From: Variovorax paradoxus
Lineage (GTDB): Bacteria; Pseudomonadota; Gammaproteobacteria; Burkholderiales; Burkholderiaceae_C
Length of the DNA stretch: 64,000 bases
Assembly (NCBI RefSeq): GCF_030815975.1
Contig: NZ_JAUSXL010000002.1
Location: 3,150,501-3,214,500, forward strand
Direction of reading: 5' to 3'
Position numbers and translations under genes: made by a program
Shown: positions 37,721 to 45,878 of the stretch, piece after piece
Layout of the letters: each line of letters begins with the position of its first letter
How positions within the stretch are numbered: the stretch's first letter is position 1
Notes under the pieces: generated by a model
The model's input: only the letters and a program-made list of their open reading frames with translations
The model's database searches: none
Told to the model about the DNA's origin: nothing

Positions 37721-39136
37721 ATGGCCAATCCGTCGATCGCGAGCGTGACACCGGTCCCGGCTTCGGCCGACGAAGCTGAATCCTGGGTGCGCGGCGAGCT
37801 GATCCGCAGCCTGATGCGCTCGGCGCGCGGGTCTTACCTGGTCTCTGCGGCACTGATGCCGGCGATGGTCGGCCTGAACTGGAGCTATGTGCCCCGGTGG
37901 GAACTGCTGACCTGGCTCGCCGCGGGCCTCATTGCCACGGCCTGCCGCGCCTGGGGCGCCAGGGTCTATGCGGTGCGCTATGCCGGCAGGAGCGCGGCGG
38001 CGCAGCAGCAGTTCACCGAGCGCTACGGCTTCGTCTGGAGCACCAGTGCGGTCGTCTGGGGCCTGTCGATCCTGCTGTTCTTCGAGCGCACGCCGCAGGT
38101 CAACCAGTTCATGAGCTGGCTCATCGTGGCCGGCGTCGGAACCGTTCCGCTCAACGGGCTGGCGCTGCATCCGCCACTGCTCAAGCGCTACGTCAACACG
38201 CTGTTCATCACGATGCTCGGGGCGGTCCTGATCCGGCTCGTGAGCATCAACATCGCGGAGCCTCATTTCCAGTACGGCTTCCTGATGCCGATCCTGCCGA
38301 TCCTGCACTGGTTCCTGCTGCTGCGCGCCGGCCGCCACATCCACGAGACGGCGCGCAACAGCCTCGAGCTGCTGTTCCACAACCACATCCTGATCAAGTC
38401 GCTCACGCAGCAGCGCCAAGCCGCGGTGGCGGCCGTGGCCATGAAGAACCGCTTTCTCGCGAGTGCCGCGCACGACATGCGCCAGCCTGTGCTGGCCCTG
38501 TCGCTGTATGCCGACTGGCTGCGCAACGAACCGGAACTGGTGCTGGAGCTTGCACCCAAGATCGTTCGCGCCACGCATGCGGTGAATGCGCTGTTCGATT
38601 CGATGTTCGACCTGGCGCGCATCGATTCGGGCCAGGTGCGGCTGCACATCGAGCGCGTGGACGTGGCCGAACTGCTGCATGACCTCGAACTGCAATACCG
38701 CCCGGTGGCCGAAAGTCGGGGCCTCGATTTTCGCGTGCACGTAACCGAAGGCAGCTTCCTGACCGACCCGATCCGCGTGCGCCGCATGATCGGCAACCTG
38801 CTTGCCAACGCAATCAAGTACACCACCGACGGCGGCGTGCTGCTGGCCTCGCGGCAAAGCCGCGACGGCCTGCGCGTGGAGGTGTGGGACACCGGCATCG
38901 GCATCGCGCCCGAGCACCTGCGCGACGTGTTCCTGGAGTTCTACAAGGTGGCCGACCACGCCGGCACCTCCGACGGCTTCGGCCTGGGCCTGGCCATCGT
39001 CGCCCGGCTCTCGCATGTGCTGGGCCATCCCGTCAGCGTGCGCTCCCGCCTGGGCAGCGGCAGCGTGTTCCGCGTCGCCCTGCACGATGCCGATGAAGCC
39101 GTGGCCCAAGCCCGCGTCAGCGCCTCCGGCGGCTAA
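37721..39136 (+). CDS. Membrane sensor histidine kinase
   Basis: 471 residues. About five or six hydrophobic segments up to residue 205 are followed by a linker helix and the kinase core. The H-box is SAAHDMRQPVLALSLYADWL, with an MRQP pattern seen in quorum- and virulence-type kinases, N-box NLLANAIKYT, G-boxes VWDTGIGIAPE and DGFGLGLAIVARLSHVLG. There is no attached receiver domain. It faces a LuxR-type response regulator gene (39375-39977), its probable partner. The signal is unknown. Confidence 0.88.
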   Translation: MANPSIASVTPVPASADEAESWVRGELIRSLMRSARGSYLVSAALMPAMVGLNWSYVPRWELLTWLAAGLIATACRAWGARVYAVRYAGRSAAAQQQFTERYGFVWSTSAVVWGLSILLFFERTPQVNQFMSWLIVAGVGTVPLNGLALHPPLLKRYVNTLFITMLGAVLIRLVSINIAEPHFQYGFLMPILPILHWFLLLRAGRHIHETARNSLELLFHNHILIKSLTQQRQAAVAAVAMKNRFLASAAHDMRQPVLALSLYADWLRNEPELVLELAPKIVRATHAVNALFDSMFDLARIDSGQVRLHIERVDVAELLHDLELQYRPVAESRGLDFRVHVTEGSFLTDPIRVRRMIGNLLANAIKYTTDGGVLLASRQSRDGLRVEVWDTGIGIAPEHLRDVFLEFYKVADHAGTSDGFGLGLAIVARLSHVLGHPVSVRSRLGSGSVFRVALHDADEAVAQARVSASGG

Positions 39137-39146
39137 GCCAGCGGCC

Positions 39147-39174
39147 AAAAAAAAACCGCGCACAAGGCGCGGTT
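39147..39174 (-). terminator. Rho-independent terminator (minus strand)
   Basis: Read on the minus strand, AACCGCGC and GCGCGGTT form an 8-bp stem with a 5-nt loop, followed by a run of T. It would end transcripts of the response-regulator gene after they cross the tandem repeat, just short of the kinase stop. Confidence 0.75.
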
Positions 39175-39190
39175 CAATTCTTCCAGGAAC

Positions 39191-39374
39191 ACCGCGGAAC
39201 CGGCTTTGCCGGGCCGCTGGTGTTGCCCCCGGTAGGGGGTTGGCGTAGCGACACGAAGTGCGCGAAGACTGGGGGTGAGCCAAGTGCCACCGTGGAACCG
39301 GCTTTGCCGGGCCACTGGTGTTGCCCCCTTGAGGGGGAGGCGGCTACACGAAGTGAGCCGCTTCGGGGGTGGGC
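39191..39374. repeat. Tandem direct repeat of about 98 bp, two copies
   Basis: A 40-nt core (GGAACCGGCTTTGCCGGGCC and neighbours) at 39191-39230 recurs at 39289-39328 with two differences. Both copies continue with a CCCCC/GGGGG hairpin and ACACGAAGTG (39251, 39346). The repeats occupy the whole gap between the kinase and regulator genes. Confidence 0.85.
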
Positions 39375-39977
39375 TCAGTTACCGGAAAGCAGCCCGTTGG
39401 TGCGCGCGTAGTGCAGCGCCTGCGTGCGGCTCTTCACGCCCAGGCGGCGGAACAGGCGCCACAGGTGCACCTTCACCGTGTGTTCGCTGATCTCCAGGTC
39501 GGTGGCGATGTCGCGGTTGCTCATGCCCTTGTCGAGCATGGCGATCAGCTGCGTCTGGCGCTTCGACAGCTTGCTGTTGCTGGCCAGCGCCGGCTCGTCC
39601 GCCTCTTCCGAACCTGCCATGAGCAGGCCGCGCAGCGCAGCGGCCAGTTCGGCCGAGCTGGCCGATTTCTCGATGTAGGTGTCGGCGCCGGCCTCGATGC
39701 AGGCGTCTTCCATGTCCCCGGCCGGTGCCGCCGAATAGACGGCGATCGGCACGTTGGGATAGACCTGCTTGACAGCGACCACGCCCGAGACGCCATTGGT
39801 GTCGGGCAGCTTCAGGTCAAGGCAGAAAAGCGTTGGCGCGCCGCGCTGCTGAACCGAACTCGCGAGCTTGTCGAGGCGCTCGAGCTCGACGATGTTTTCG
39901 GCCGGTCGCAGACGCCGCAACACCATCACGATCGCGTCGCGCATCAGGGGGTGGTCGTCGATGACATAAATGCTCAT
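39375..39977 (-). CDS. LuxR/NarL-type response regulator
   Basis: 200 residues. Receiver domain with IDDHPLMRDAIV, the phospho-acceptor Asp in FCLDLKLPDTNG, and the Lys in TYIEKSASSAEL. The C-terminal LuxR helix-turn-helix is LSKRQTQLIAMLDKGMSNRD followed by EISEHTVKVHLWRLFRRLGV. Its gene converges with the membrane histidine kinase, a likely cognate pair split by a repeat block. Confidence 0.92.
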   Translation of the reverse strand: MSIYVIDDHPLMRDAIVMVLRRLRPAENIVELERLDKLASSVQQRGAPTLFCLDLKLPDTNGVSGVVAVKQVYPNVPIAVYSAAPAGDMEDACIEAGADTYIEKSASSAELAAALRGLLMAGSEEADEPALASNSKLSKRQTQLIAMLDKGMSNRDIATDLEISEHTVKVHLWRLFRRLGVKSRTQALHYARTNGLLSGN

Positions 39978-40049
39978 GTTTTCTTCCTTAGTGATCGCAC
40001 CGTCTTCTCTTCTCTGTCCTCGGCGGGTAAGCCGATGGATATTGCCGGA

Positions 40050-41381
40050 TCAACTTCCATTGGTAGAGGTTGTTGTTTCCGCCAGTGATTCCAGCGCCTC
40101 TTTCGCGGCGCGCAATTCTTCCGGGCCGGCCGGCTCGAGCTGTTCGGCAAGCGCGGCCAGTGCCGCGCCGCGCTGCTGCTGCAGGGCGGCGATGGCGCGG
40201 CCGGCTTCCTGCGGCGAAGCGAATCCGCGGCTCTGCAGCAAGGCGGCGCCGTGCGCGTCGAGCAGCTTGAAATAGAACAGCCCGTCGCGCTCGCGGTATT
40301 GCTTGAAGCTTGGCTTGGCGACCTTGGCCGCCTTGCGCGCACCGCCCTTGTCGCGCCCTGCCGCAAGATTGCGCAGCCCCACCGCGTGGCGCAGCTCGGC
40401 CATGAAGGGGCGCGCGAGCTTGCGGGCCTTTTCGGCGCCGACGAGCAGGATGCGCTCGATCTCGGCCGGGTCGTTCATCAGCGCTTCGTAGCGCGCGCGC
40501 AGCGGCGCCACTTCGTGGTCGATGCGCTCGAACAGCATCTGCTTCGCGTCGCCCCAGCCGATGCCTTCGGCATAGGCCTTGCGCAGCGCCTCGGTTTCCT
40601 CGCCGGTCGCAAAGGCCTGGTAGATCTGGAACAGCGCCGAGCCTTCGGTGTCCTTGGGTTCGCCGGGCGCGCGCGAGTCGGTCACGATGCTGGCGATCTG
40701 CTTTTGCAGCTGCGCGCGCGGCGCGAACATCGCAATCGTGTTGCCGTAGCTCTTGCTCATCTTGCGGCCGTCGAGGCCGGGCAGGGTGGCGACGGCATCG
40801 TCGATCTCGGCTTCGGGCAGCGTGAAGTGCTCGCCGTACTGGTGGTTGAAGCGCTGCGCCATGTCGCGCGCCATTTCGATGTGCTGCACCTGGTCGCGCC
40901 CCACGGGCACCTTGTGCGCGTTGAACAACAGGATGTCGGCGCCCATCAGCACCGGGTACATGAAAAGGCCCGCCGTCACGTCGGCATCAGGGTCTTCGCC
41001 CTTGGCGATGTTCTTGTCGAGCTGTGCCTTGTAGGCATGGGCGCGGTTGAGCACGCCCTTGCCGGTCACGCAGGTGAGGAACCACGTCAGCTCGGGAATC
41101 TCGACGATGTCGGACTGGCGGTAGAAGGTGACGCGCTCGGGGTCGAGCCCGCAGGCCAGCCAGCTGGCGGCGATCTCGAGCGTGGAGCGCTGGATCAGCG
41201 CCGGCTCCTGCACCTTGATGAGCGCGTGGTAGTCGGCCAGGAAGAAAAAGCTCTCGACGCCCGGCGCGACGCTCTGCCGAACCGAATGGCGGATCGAGCC
41301 GACGTAGTTGCCGAGGTGCGGCGTGCCCGACGGCGTGATGCCGGTCAAGACGCGCAGGGGAGCGGAAGAAGACGAAGCCAT
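40050..41381 (-). CDS. trpS: Tryptophanyl-tRNA synthetase with C-terminal extra domain
   Basis: 443 residues, about 110 longer than E. coli TrpS (334). The class I HIGH-type motif is SGTPHLGNYVGS and the KMSKS motif is GRKMSKSYGNTIAMF. After the normal end near residue 340 a basic linker (GGARKAAKVAKPSFKQYRER) leads to GLFYFKLLDAHGAALLQSRG and FASPQEAGRAIAAL, which resembles the DUF1508 (YegP) fold. Function of the extension is unknown. Confidence 0.94.
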   Translation of the reverse strand: MASSSSAPLRVLTGITPSGTPHLGNYVGSIRHSVRQSVAPGVESFFFLADYHALIKVQEPALIQRSTLEIAASWLACGLDPERVTFYRQSDIVEIPELTWFLTCVTGKGVLNRAHAYKAQLDKNIAKGEDPDADVTAGLFMYPVLMGADILLFNAHKVPVGRDQVQHIEMARDMAQRFNHQYGEHFTLPEAEIDDAVATLPGLDGRKMSKSYGNTIAMFAPRAQLQKQIASIVTDSRAPGEPKDTEGSALFQIYQAFATGEETEALRKAYAEGIGWGDAKQMLFERIDHEVAPLRARYEALMNDPAEIERILLVGAEKARKLARPFMAELRHAVGLRNLAAGRDKGGARKAAKVAKPSFKQYRERDGLFYFKLLDAHGAALLQSRGFASPQEAGRAIAALQQQRGAALAALAEQLEPAGPEELRAAKEALESLAETTTSTNGS

Positions 41382-41396
41382 GGGAGGAGGAAGAAC

Positions 41397-42068
41397 TTAA
41401 CGCAGCAAAGCCGTGAGCGGTGAGATGAGCAGGTTGATGGCCGTGTAGCCGACGTCCATCAGCGGACGCAGCCAGAAGGTGCTGACGATGCCCGCGAGCA
41501 CCAGGCCCATCACGATGAAGAAACCGAAAGGCTCGATGCGCGCCAGGAAATTCTGCGCGGCTCCGTTGGGAAGCAGGCCTGCGAGCACGCGGCCGCCGTC
41601 GAGCGGAGGCAGCGGAAAGAGATTGAAGGCCCACATCACGAGGTTGACCAGCACGCCGCCCTGCGCCATCTTGATGAAAAAGGTTTCATCGATGCCGGCC
41701 GCGACGAGCCCCACGAGCACCAGCGCCCAGACAATGGCCTGCACGAAGTTGGACGCAGGGCCTGCCAGAGCCACCCAGATCATGTCGCGCTTCGGATGGC
41801 GCAGCCGCCCGAAGTTCACCGGCACCGGCTTGGCATAGCCGAACAAAAAGGCCCCGCCGGTTGCGAAGTACAGCATCAGCGGCATCAGGATGGTCCCGAT
41901 GGGGTCGATGTGCTTGAACGGATTGAGCGTGACGCGGCCCATGACCTCGGCGGTGTTGTCGCCGAAATGGCGCGCCACATAGCCGTGCGCCGCCTCGTGC
42001 ACCGTGATCGCGAAGACCACGGGCAAAGCGTAAATAAGTACGGTCTGTATCAGGTTGGAAATATCCAC
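41397..42068 (-). CDS. Site-2 protease family (M50) membrane metalloprotease
   Basis: 223 residues with about five membrane segments. The zinc motif HEAAH is in FAITVHEAAHGYVARHFGD, and the third ligand region is FPLPPLDGGRVLAGLLPNG with the Asp of LDGG. The segment RVTLNPFKHIDPIGT is characteristic of this short S2P branch lacking PDZ domains. The substrate is unknown. It lies 15 nt before trpS on the same strand. Confidence 0.92.
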   Translation of the reverse strand: MDISNLIQTVLIYALPVVFAITVHEAAHGYVARHFGDNTAEVMGRVTLNPFKHIDPIGTILMPLMLYFATGGAFLFGYAKPVPVNFGRLRHPKRDMIWVALAGPASNFVQAIVWALVLVGLVAAGIDETFFIKMAQGGVLVNLVMWAFNLFPLPPLDGGRVLAGLLPNGAAQNFLARIEPFGFFIVMGLVLAGIVSTFWLRPLMDVGYTAINLLISPLTALLR

Positions 42069-42111
42069 TGGGCGATTGTGTCAGACGGAGTGAAAGTCGC
42101 GGTGCCGCTCG

Positions 42112-42747
42112 TCAGAGGCCAAGCACCGCCAGCGCGCCGCGGCCCTGCCGCACCACCACCGGATCGTCGCCCGTGCCCATGGGCGTGAGGTCCACCACGG
42201 TGGTGGGTTGCGAAGGGCAGGCGCCGGCGTCGATGACGGCGCCGATCTGCTTTTCGAAACGCTCGCGGATGGTCTGCGCATCGTTCAGCGCTTCGGTTTC
42301 GCCGGGCGCGATCAAGGTGGTGGCCAGGAGCGGCGCGCCGTGCAGCATCAGCAGTTCGAGCAGCACCTTGTGGTCGGGCACGCGCAGGCCGATGGTCTTG
42401 CGCTGCGGATGGCTCACGCGCCGCGGCACTTCCTTGGTGGCCTCGAGCAGGAAGGTGTAGGGCCCCGGCGTGGCGGCCTTCAGCAGCCGGTACTGCTTGT
42501 TGTCGACGCGCGCGTAGTTGGCCAGCTCGCTGAGGTCGCGGCACAGCAGCGTGAGATGGTGCTTCTCGTCGACCTGGCGGATGCGGCGCAGCTGGTCGAC
42601 CGCGTCCTTGTCGTCGAGGTGGCAGGCCAATGCGTAGCTCGAGTCGGTGGGCACAGCCACGATCTCTCCGCGCTGCAGCAGCGCGGCGGCCTGCTTCAGC
42701 AGGCGCTGCTGCGGGTTCTCGGGATGGACTTCGAAATACTGGGCCAT
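42112..42747 (-). CDS. L-threonylcarbamoyladenylate synthase family (YrdC/YciO type)
   Basis: 211 residues of the YrdC fold: GEIVAVPTDSSYALACHLDD, KHHLTLLCRDLSELANYARV, GPYTFLLEATKEVPRR and LRVPDHKVLLELL. It resembles E. coli YciO more than TsaC, so a true role in t6A tRNA modification is likely but not certain. It sits in a row with the PHP phosphatase gene as in E. coli (yciO near yciV), which supports YciO. Confidence 0.88.
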   Translation of the reverse strand: MAQYFEVHPENPQQRLLKQAAALLQRGEIVAVPTDSSYALACHLDDKDAVDQLRRIRQVDEKHHLTLLCRDLSELANYARVDNKQYRLLKAATPGPYTFLLEATKEVPRRVSHPQRKTIGLRVPDHKVLLELLMLHGAPLLATTLIAPGETEALNDAQTIRERFEKQIGAVIDAGACPSQPTTVVDLTPMGTGDDPVVVRQGRGALAVLGL

Positions 42748-42762
42748 GAAAAAGACTCCTGA

Positions 42763-43740
42763 TCAGGATTCGGCCGGCTCGATCGGCACGCGCCGCTCGC
42801 GCACCGTGAGCCAGGCGCCGGCCGCGCCGCAGACCGCGATCATTGCCATGCCGATGAGCGAAAAGCGGTCGGGTACGTGCGAAAAGACAAGCCAGCCGCC
42901 GAGCATCGCAAAGGCGATCTGCGCATAGAGGTACGGGGTGAGCGTGGATGCCGGTGCGCGCTGGTAGGCCAGGATGAGAATGAAGTGTCCCACCGTGCCC
43001 ATGAATCCCATGAGGCACAGCAAGGCCCACCAGTGCCACGAGGGCAGGGCCGTCCACGCGAAGGGCAGCGCCAGCGAGGCGATCAGCGCGCCCACCCAGC
43101 CGGTATAGAAATGCATCGTGAGCGGATTCTCGGTCTGCGCGAGCCTGCTCGTGAGCACCTGGAACCACGCGTTGGTCAGCACCAGCCCGATCGGCAGCAG
43201 CACGGCCCAGCTGAACGCATCGCCGCCCGGCCGCAGGATGACCAGCGTGCCGGCGAAGCCGCCGGCCACCAGCACCCAGCGCAGCACGGAGACCTGCTCC
43301 TTGAGCGTGGTGGCTGCAAGCAGGGTGATGACGAGCGGCGCAATGAGCACGATGGACGTGAACTCGGCCAGCGGCATGTAGCGCAGGCTCAGGAAGGCCA
43401 GCGTGCTCGACACCAGCAGCAATGCGCCGCGCAGCAGCTGGTAGCGCGGGTGCTGCGTGCGCAGCAGGGCAGTGCCGTGCCGCGGCAGCAGCACCGCGGT
43501 GGTGGCCACGGCCTGGAAGGCATAGCGGAACCACACGCCCATGAGAATGGGCACGGCGGCGGTGGAGGTCTTGGTGGCGGTGTCGAGCGTGGCAAAGCAG
43601 GCCACCGCCACCAGCACCATGCCGATGCCCGAGAGGATGCGTTCGGATTCGAGGTCGCGCGTCTGACGCGCCGCGGCGCGGGCACTCGCCAGTGCCGCCG
43701 ATGCAGCGCCGTCGCTGCCGGACCCGGGGCTCTGGCTCAC
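42763..43740 (-). CDS. EamA/DMT-family transporter
   Basis: 325 residues from a GTG overlapping the PHP stop (GTGA). Ten hydrophobic segments in two EamA repeats follow about 40 residues of hydrophilic leader. Recognisable stretches are GVWFRYAFQAVATTAVLLP, STLAFLSLRYMPLAEFTSIV and PASTLTPYLYAQIAFAMLGG. The substrate is unknown. An in-frame ATG at 43818 is rejected because it lies within the preceding gene. Confidence 0.85.
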   Translation of the reverse strand: MSQSPGSGSDGAASAALASARAAARQTRDLESERILSGIGMVLVAVACFATLDTATKTSTAAVPILMGVWFRYAFQAVATTAVLLPRHGTALLRTQHPRYQLLRGALLLVSSTLAFLSLRYMPLAEFTSIVLIAPLVITLLAATTLKEQVSVLRWVLVAGGFAGTLVILRPGGDAFSWAVLLPIGLVLTNAWFQVLTSRLAQTENPLTMHFYTGWVGALIASLALPFAWTALPSWHWWALLCLMGFMGTVGHFILILAYQRAPASTLTPYLYAQIAFAMLGGWLVFSHVPDRFSLIGMAMIAVCGAAGAWLTVRERRVPIEPAES

Positions 43741-44594
43741 TGCTGGATGCGGTGGCTGAGCAGTTCCCACACCGGCGTGAGCGCACCGGGCAACGGTGGC
43801 AGCTTGCCGAGATCGCAATGGCTTTCGTCAGGGCTGTGGAAATCGCTGCCGCGCGAGGCGGCGAAATCGAACTCGAGCGCCTTGTCGGCGTACTCGACGT
43901 ATTCGGCTGTCGTGTGGCTGCCGGTGACGACCTCGATCGCCTGCCCGCCATGCGCCTTGAATTCGAGGAACAGCGCATATTCCTCGTTCGCGGTGAACTT
44001 GTAGCGCCCCGGATGCGCGATGACCGCCATGCCCTTGGCGGCCGTGATCCAGTGCACTGCATCCTTGAGCGAGGCCCAGCGGTGCGGCACGTAGCCGGGC
44101 TTGCCTTCGGTCAGGTACTTGCGGAACACCTCGGAGGTGTCGCGGCAGTGGCCCTGCTCGACCAGGAAGCGCGCGAAGTGGGTGCGCGAGATCAGTTCGG
44201 GGTTGCCGACGAACTTGAGCGCGCCTTCATACGCGCCCTGGATGCCGACCTTGGCCAGCCCCTCGGACATTTCCTGCGCGCGCTTGCCGCGGCCACCGCG
44301 CGTGTCGTAGAGGCCCTGCGTCATCGCGGCATCGTCGGGGTCGAAGCCCAGGCCGACGATGTGCACGGTTTCGTTGGCGAAGGTCACCGAGATTTCGGTG
44401 CCGGTGAGATAGCGGATGCCGTTGGCGCGCGCCGCGGCGGCCGCGCGGTGCTGGCCGCCGACCTCGTCATGGTCGGTGAGCGCCCAGAGTTCGACCCCGT
44501 TGGCGGCGGCGCGCGCGGCCAATTCTTCGGGCGTCAATGTGCCGTCGGAAACCACGGAATGGCAGTGCAGATCGGCATTGAGGATGGAGGACAC
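43737..44594 (-). CDS. PHP-domain 3',5'-nucleoside bisphosphate phosphatase / RNase AM type
   Basis: 285 residues. The PHP metal-site motifs are NADLHCHSVVSDGTLTPEEL near the N-terminus, ALTDHDEVGGQ, LTGTEISVTF, MAVIAHPGRYK and AASRGSDFHSPDE near the end. This matches E. coli YciV (RnaAM), which removes the 3' phosphate of pAp and processes 5' ends of rRNA. Its neighbour is the YciO-like gene two positions downstream. Confidence 0.9.
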   Translation of the reverse strand: MSSILNADLHCHSVVSDGTLTPEELAARAAANGVELWALTDHDEVGGQHRAAAAARANGIRYLTGTEISVTFANETVHIVGLGFDPDDAAMTQGLYDTRGGRGKRAQEMSEGLAKVGIQGAYEGALKFVGNPELISRTHFARFLVEQGHCRDTSEVFRKYLTEGKPGYVPHRWASLKDAVHWITAAKGMAVIAHPGRYKFTANEEYALFLEFKAHGGQAIEVVTGSHTTAEYVEYADKALEFDFAASRGSDFHSPDESHCDLGKLPPLPGALTPVWELLSHRIQQ

Positions 44595-44637
44595 ATTTGC
44601 ATTCTATGGGGTCTGGAACATCGATGCGGGCGCATGG

Positions 44638-44670
44638 ATGCTATTGTGGATGCTATTAAATAAATAGCAT
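44638..44670. repeat. AT-rich hairpin with repeated ATGCTATT
   Basis: ATGCTATT occurs at 44638-44645 and 44650-44657 and its complement AATAGCAT at 44663-44670, with a 5-nt loop AAATA. It is strikingly AT-rich for this genome and lies between two minus-strand genes, 22 nt past the CorA-type stop. Confidence 0.65.
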
Positions 44671-44691
44671 TACTGCGACGGCCGATGCGGC

Positions 44692-45729
44692 TCAGCGCTT
44701 CTTGCGAAAAGCCGCCCACGCGGCCACCGCGGTGAAGCTCGCGACGATCGCCACCACGATCCAGAACCCGTGCCTGTCCTCGGCCAGCGGAATGCCGCCC
44801 ACGTTCATGCCGAACAGGCCCGCCAGGATGTTGATCGGCAGCGCGAGCACGGTCACCACCGTCAGCACGAACAGGCTGCGGTTGTTGTCCTCGTTCACGT
44901 TGGCGGCAATTTCCTCTTGCAGCAGCTTGATGCGCTCCTGCAGCGCCTGCATGTCGCGCAGCACCACCGAGAACTCCTCGGCCCCGCCGCGCAGTTCCTG
45001 CGCGTCGGGCTCCACCATCCAGGCCGGCGGCCCCTGCAGCAGGCGGAAGAGGGCGGCGGGTTCGGGCGCCAGCAGGCGCTGCAGCCGCACCAGCAGCCGG
45101 CGCAGCACGCCGAGCCGGGCGCGCTTGTGGTCGAGCCGGCCGGCCAGAAGCTCGTCCTCGATGCGGTCGATGCGCGAAGTGACGCCGCGCACGATCTTCA
45201 CCAGCACGTCGGCCTGCGCGCGCAGCAGGTGTTCGAGCAACTCGGTGCTCGAGCGGGGCGCGTCGCCGGCCTTGACCGCCGTTCGCAGCGCGTCGACCGA
45301 GCGCAGCGGCTTGGTGCGCGCCGTGACCACGAGGCGCGGCCCCACGCTGATCCAGAGCGTGGAGATGTCCGACGGCTCGAAGCTGAACTCGAAGTGCACG
45401 TCGTTGATGACCGCGATCAGCGAATCGTCGGCGCGCTCGATGCGCGTGGAGGGCAGGCCCTCGTGCAGCGTTTCGTAGAAGGTGTCGGAGAGCCCTGCAT
45501 GGCGCAGCAGCCAGCGTTCCGCCTGGGCGTGGCTCAGGTTGAAGTGCAACCACGCGTAGGCACTGCTCGAGATTGCGTTGCTGCCCTGTTCACCGAGCCA
45601 TGCCGCAGCCTGCGCCGAGCCGATCGCCCGCACGGGCTCGGGCGCCATGGCGTCGAAGAGATAGCCGCAGATCAGTCCGGCTTCGTCGCCGCCGTATGAA
45701 TTGGCGGCCAGGTCGTGGAGTGCCGGCAA
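44692..45729 (-). CDS. CorA/ZntB-family divalent cation transporter
   Basis: About 345 residues. A long soluble N-terminal domain (SYGGDEAGLICGYLF, then NDVHFEFSFEPSDISTLWIS) ends in a long helix and two membrane helices at the C-terminus (VLTVVTVLALPINILAGLFG and FWIVVAIVASFTAVAAWAAF). The pore motif is GMN in GLFGMNVGGIP, with the GGIP of ZntB. The start is uncertain; TTG 45729 is my choice since the first in-frame ATG (45648) would cut into the conserved N-terminus. Transports Zn or Mg. Confidence 0.82.
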   Translation of the reverse strand: MPALHDLAANSYGGDEAGLICGYLFDAMAPEPVRAIGSAQAAAWLGEQGSNAISSSAYAWLHFNLSHAQAERWLLRHAGLSDTFYETLHEGLPSTRIERADDSLIAVINDVHFEFSFEPSDISTLWISVGPRLVVTARTKPLRSVDALRTAVKAGDAPRSSTELLEHLLRAQADVLVKIVRGVTSRIDRIEDELLAGRLDHKRARLGVLRRLLVRLQRLLAPEPAALFRLLQGPPAWMVEPDAQELRGGAEEFSVVLRDMQALQERIKLLQEEIAANVNEDNNRSLFVLTVVTVLALPINILAGLFGMNVGGIPLAEDRHGFWIVVAIVASFTAVAAWAAFRKKR

Positions 45730-45878
45730 GGTGCGTTGAATCAGGAAAACGGAGGGGTGTGCCCCGGATGGTGTTCGCCCTATGTGACAACTTCGTGTCG
45801 GCAACCCGCAGGCCGTCACGCAACGGTCATGTGCGGCGGGCAGCATGCTTCGTTCCACTCCGTTCCTCTTTTCCTCCC

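Noticed and set aside
40251..41423. Long plus-strand open frame opposite trpS, and similar ones opposite urtB (53543-55165) and ispH (33459-34562)
   Set aside because: They are antisense shadows of conserved genes with biased composition and no recognisable domain.
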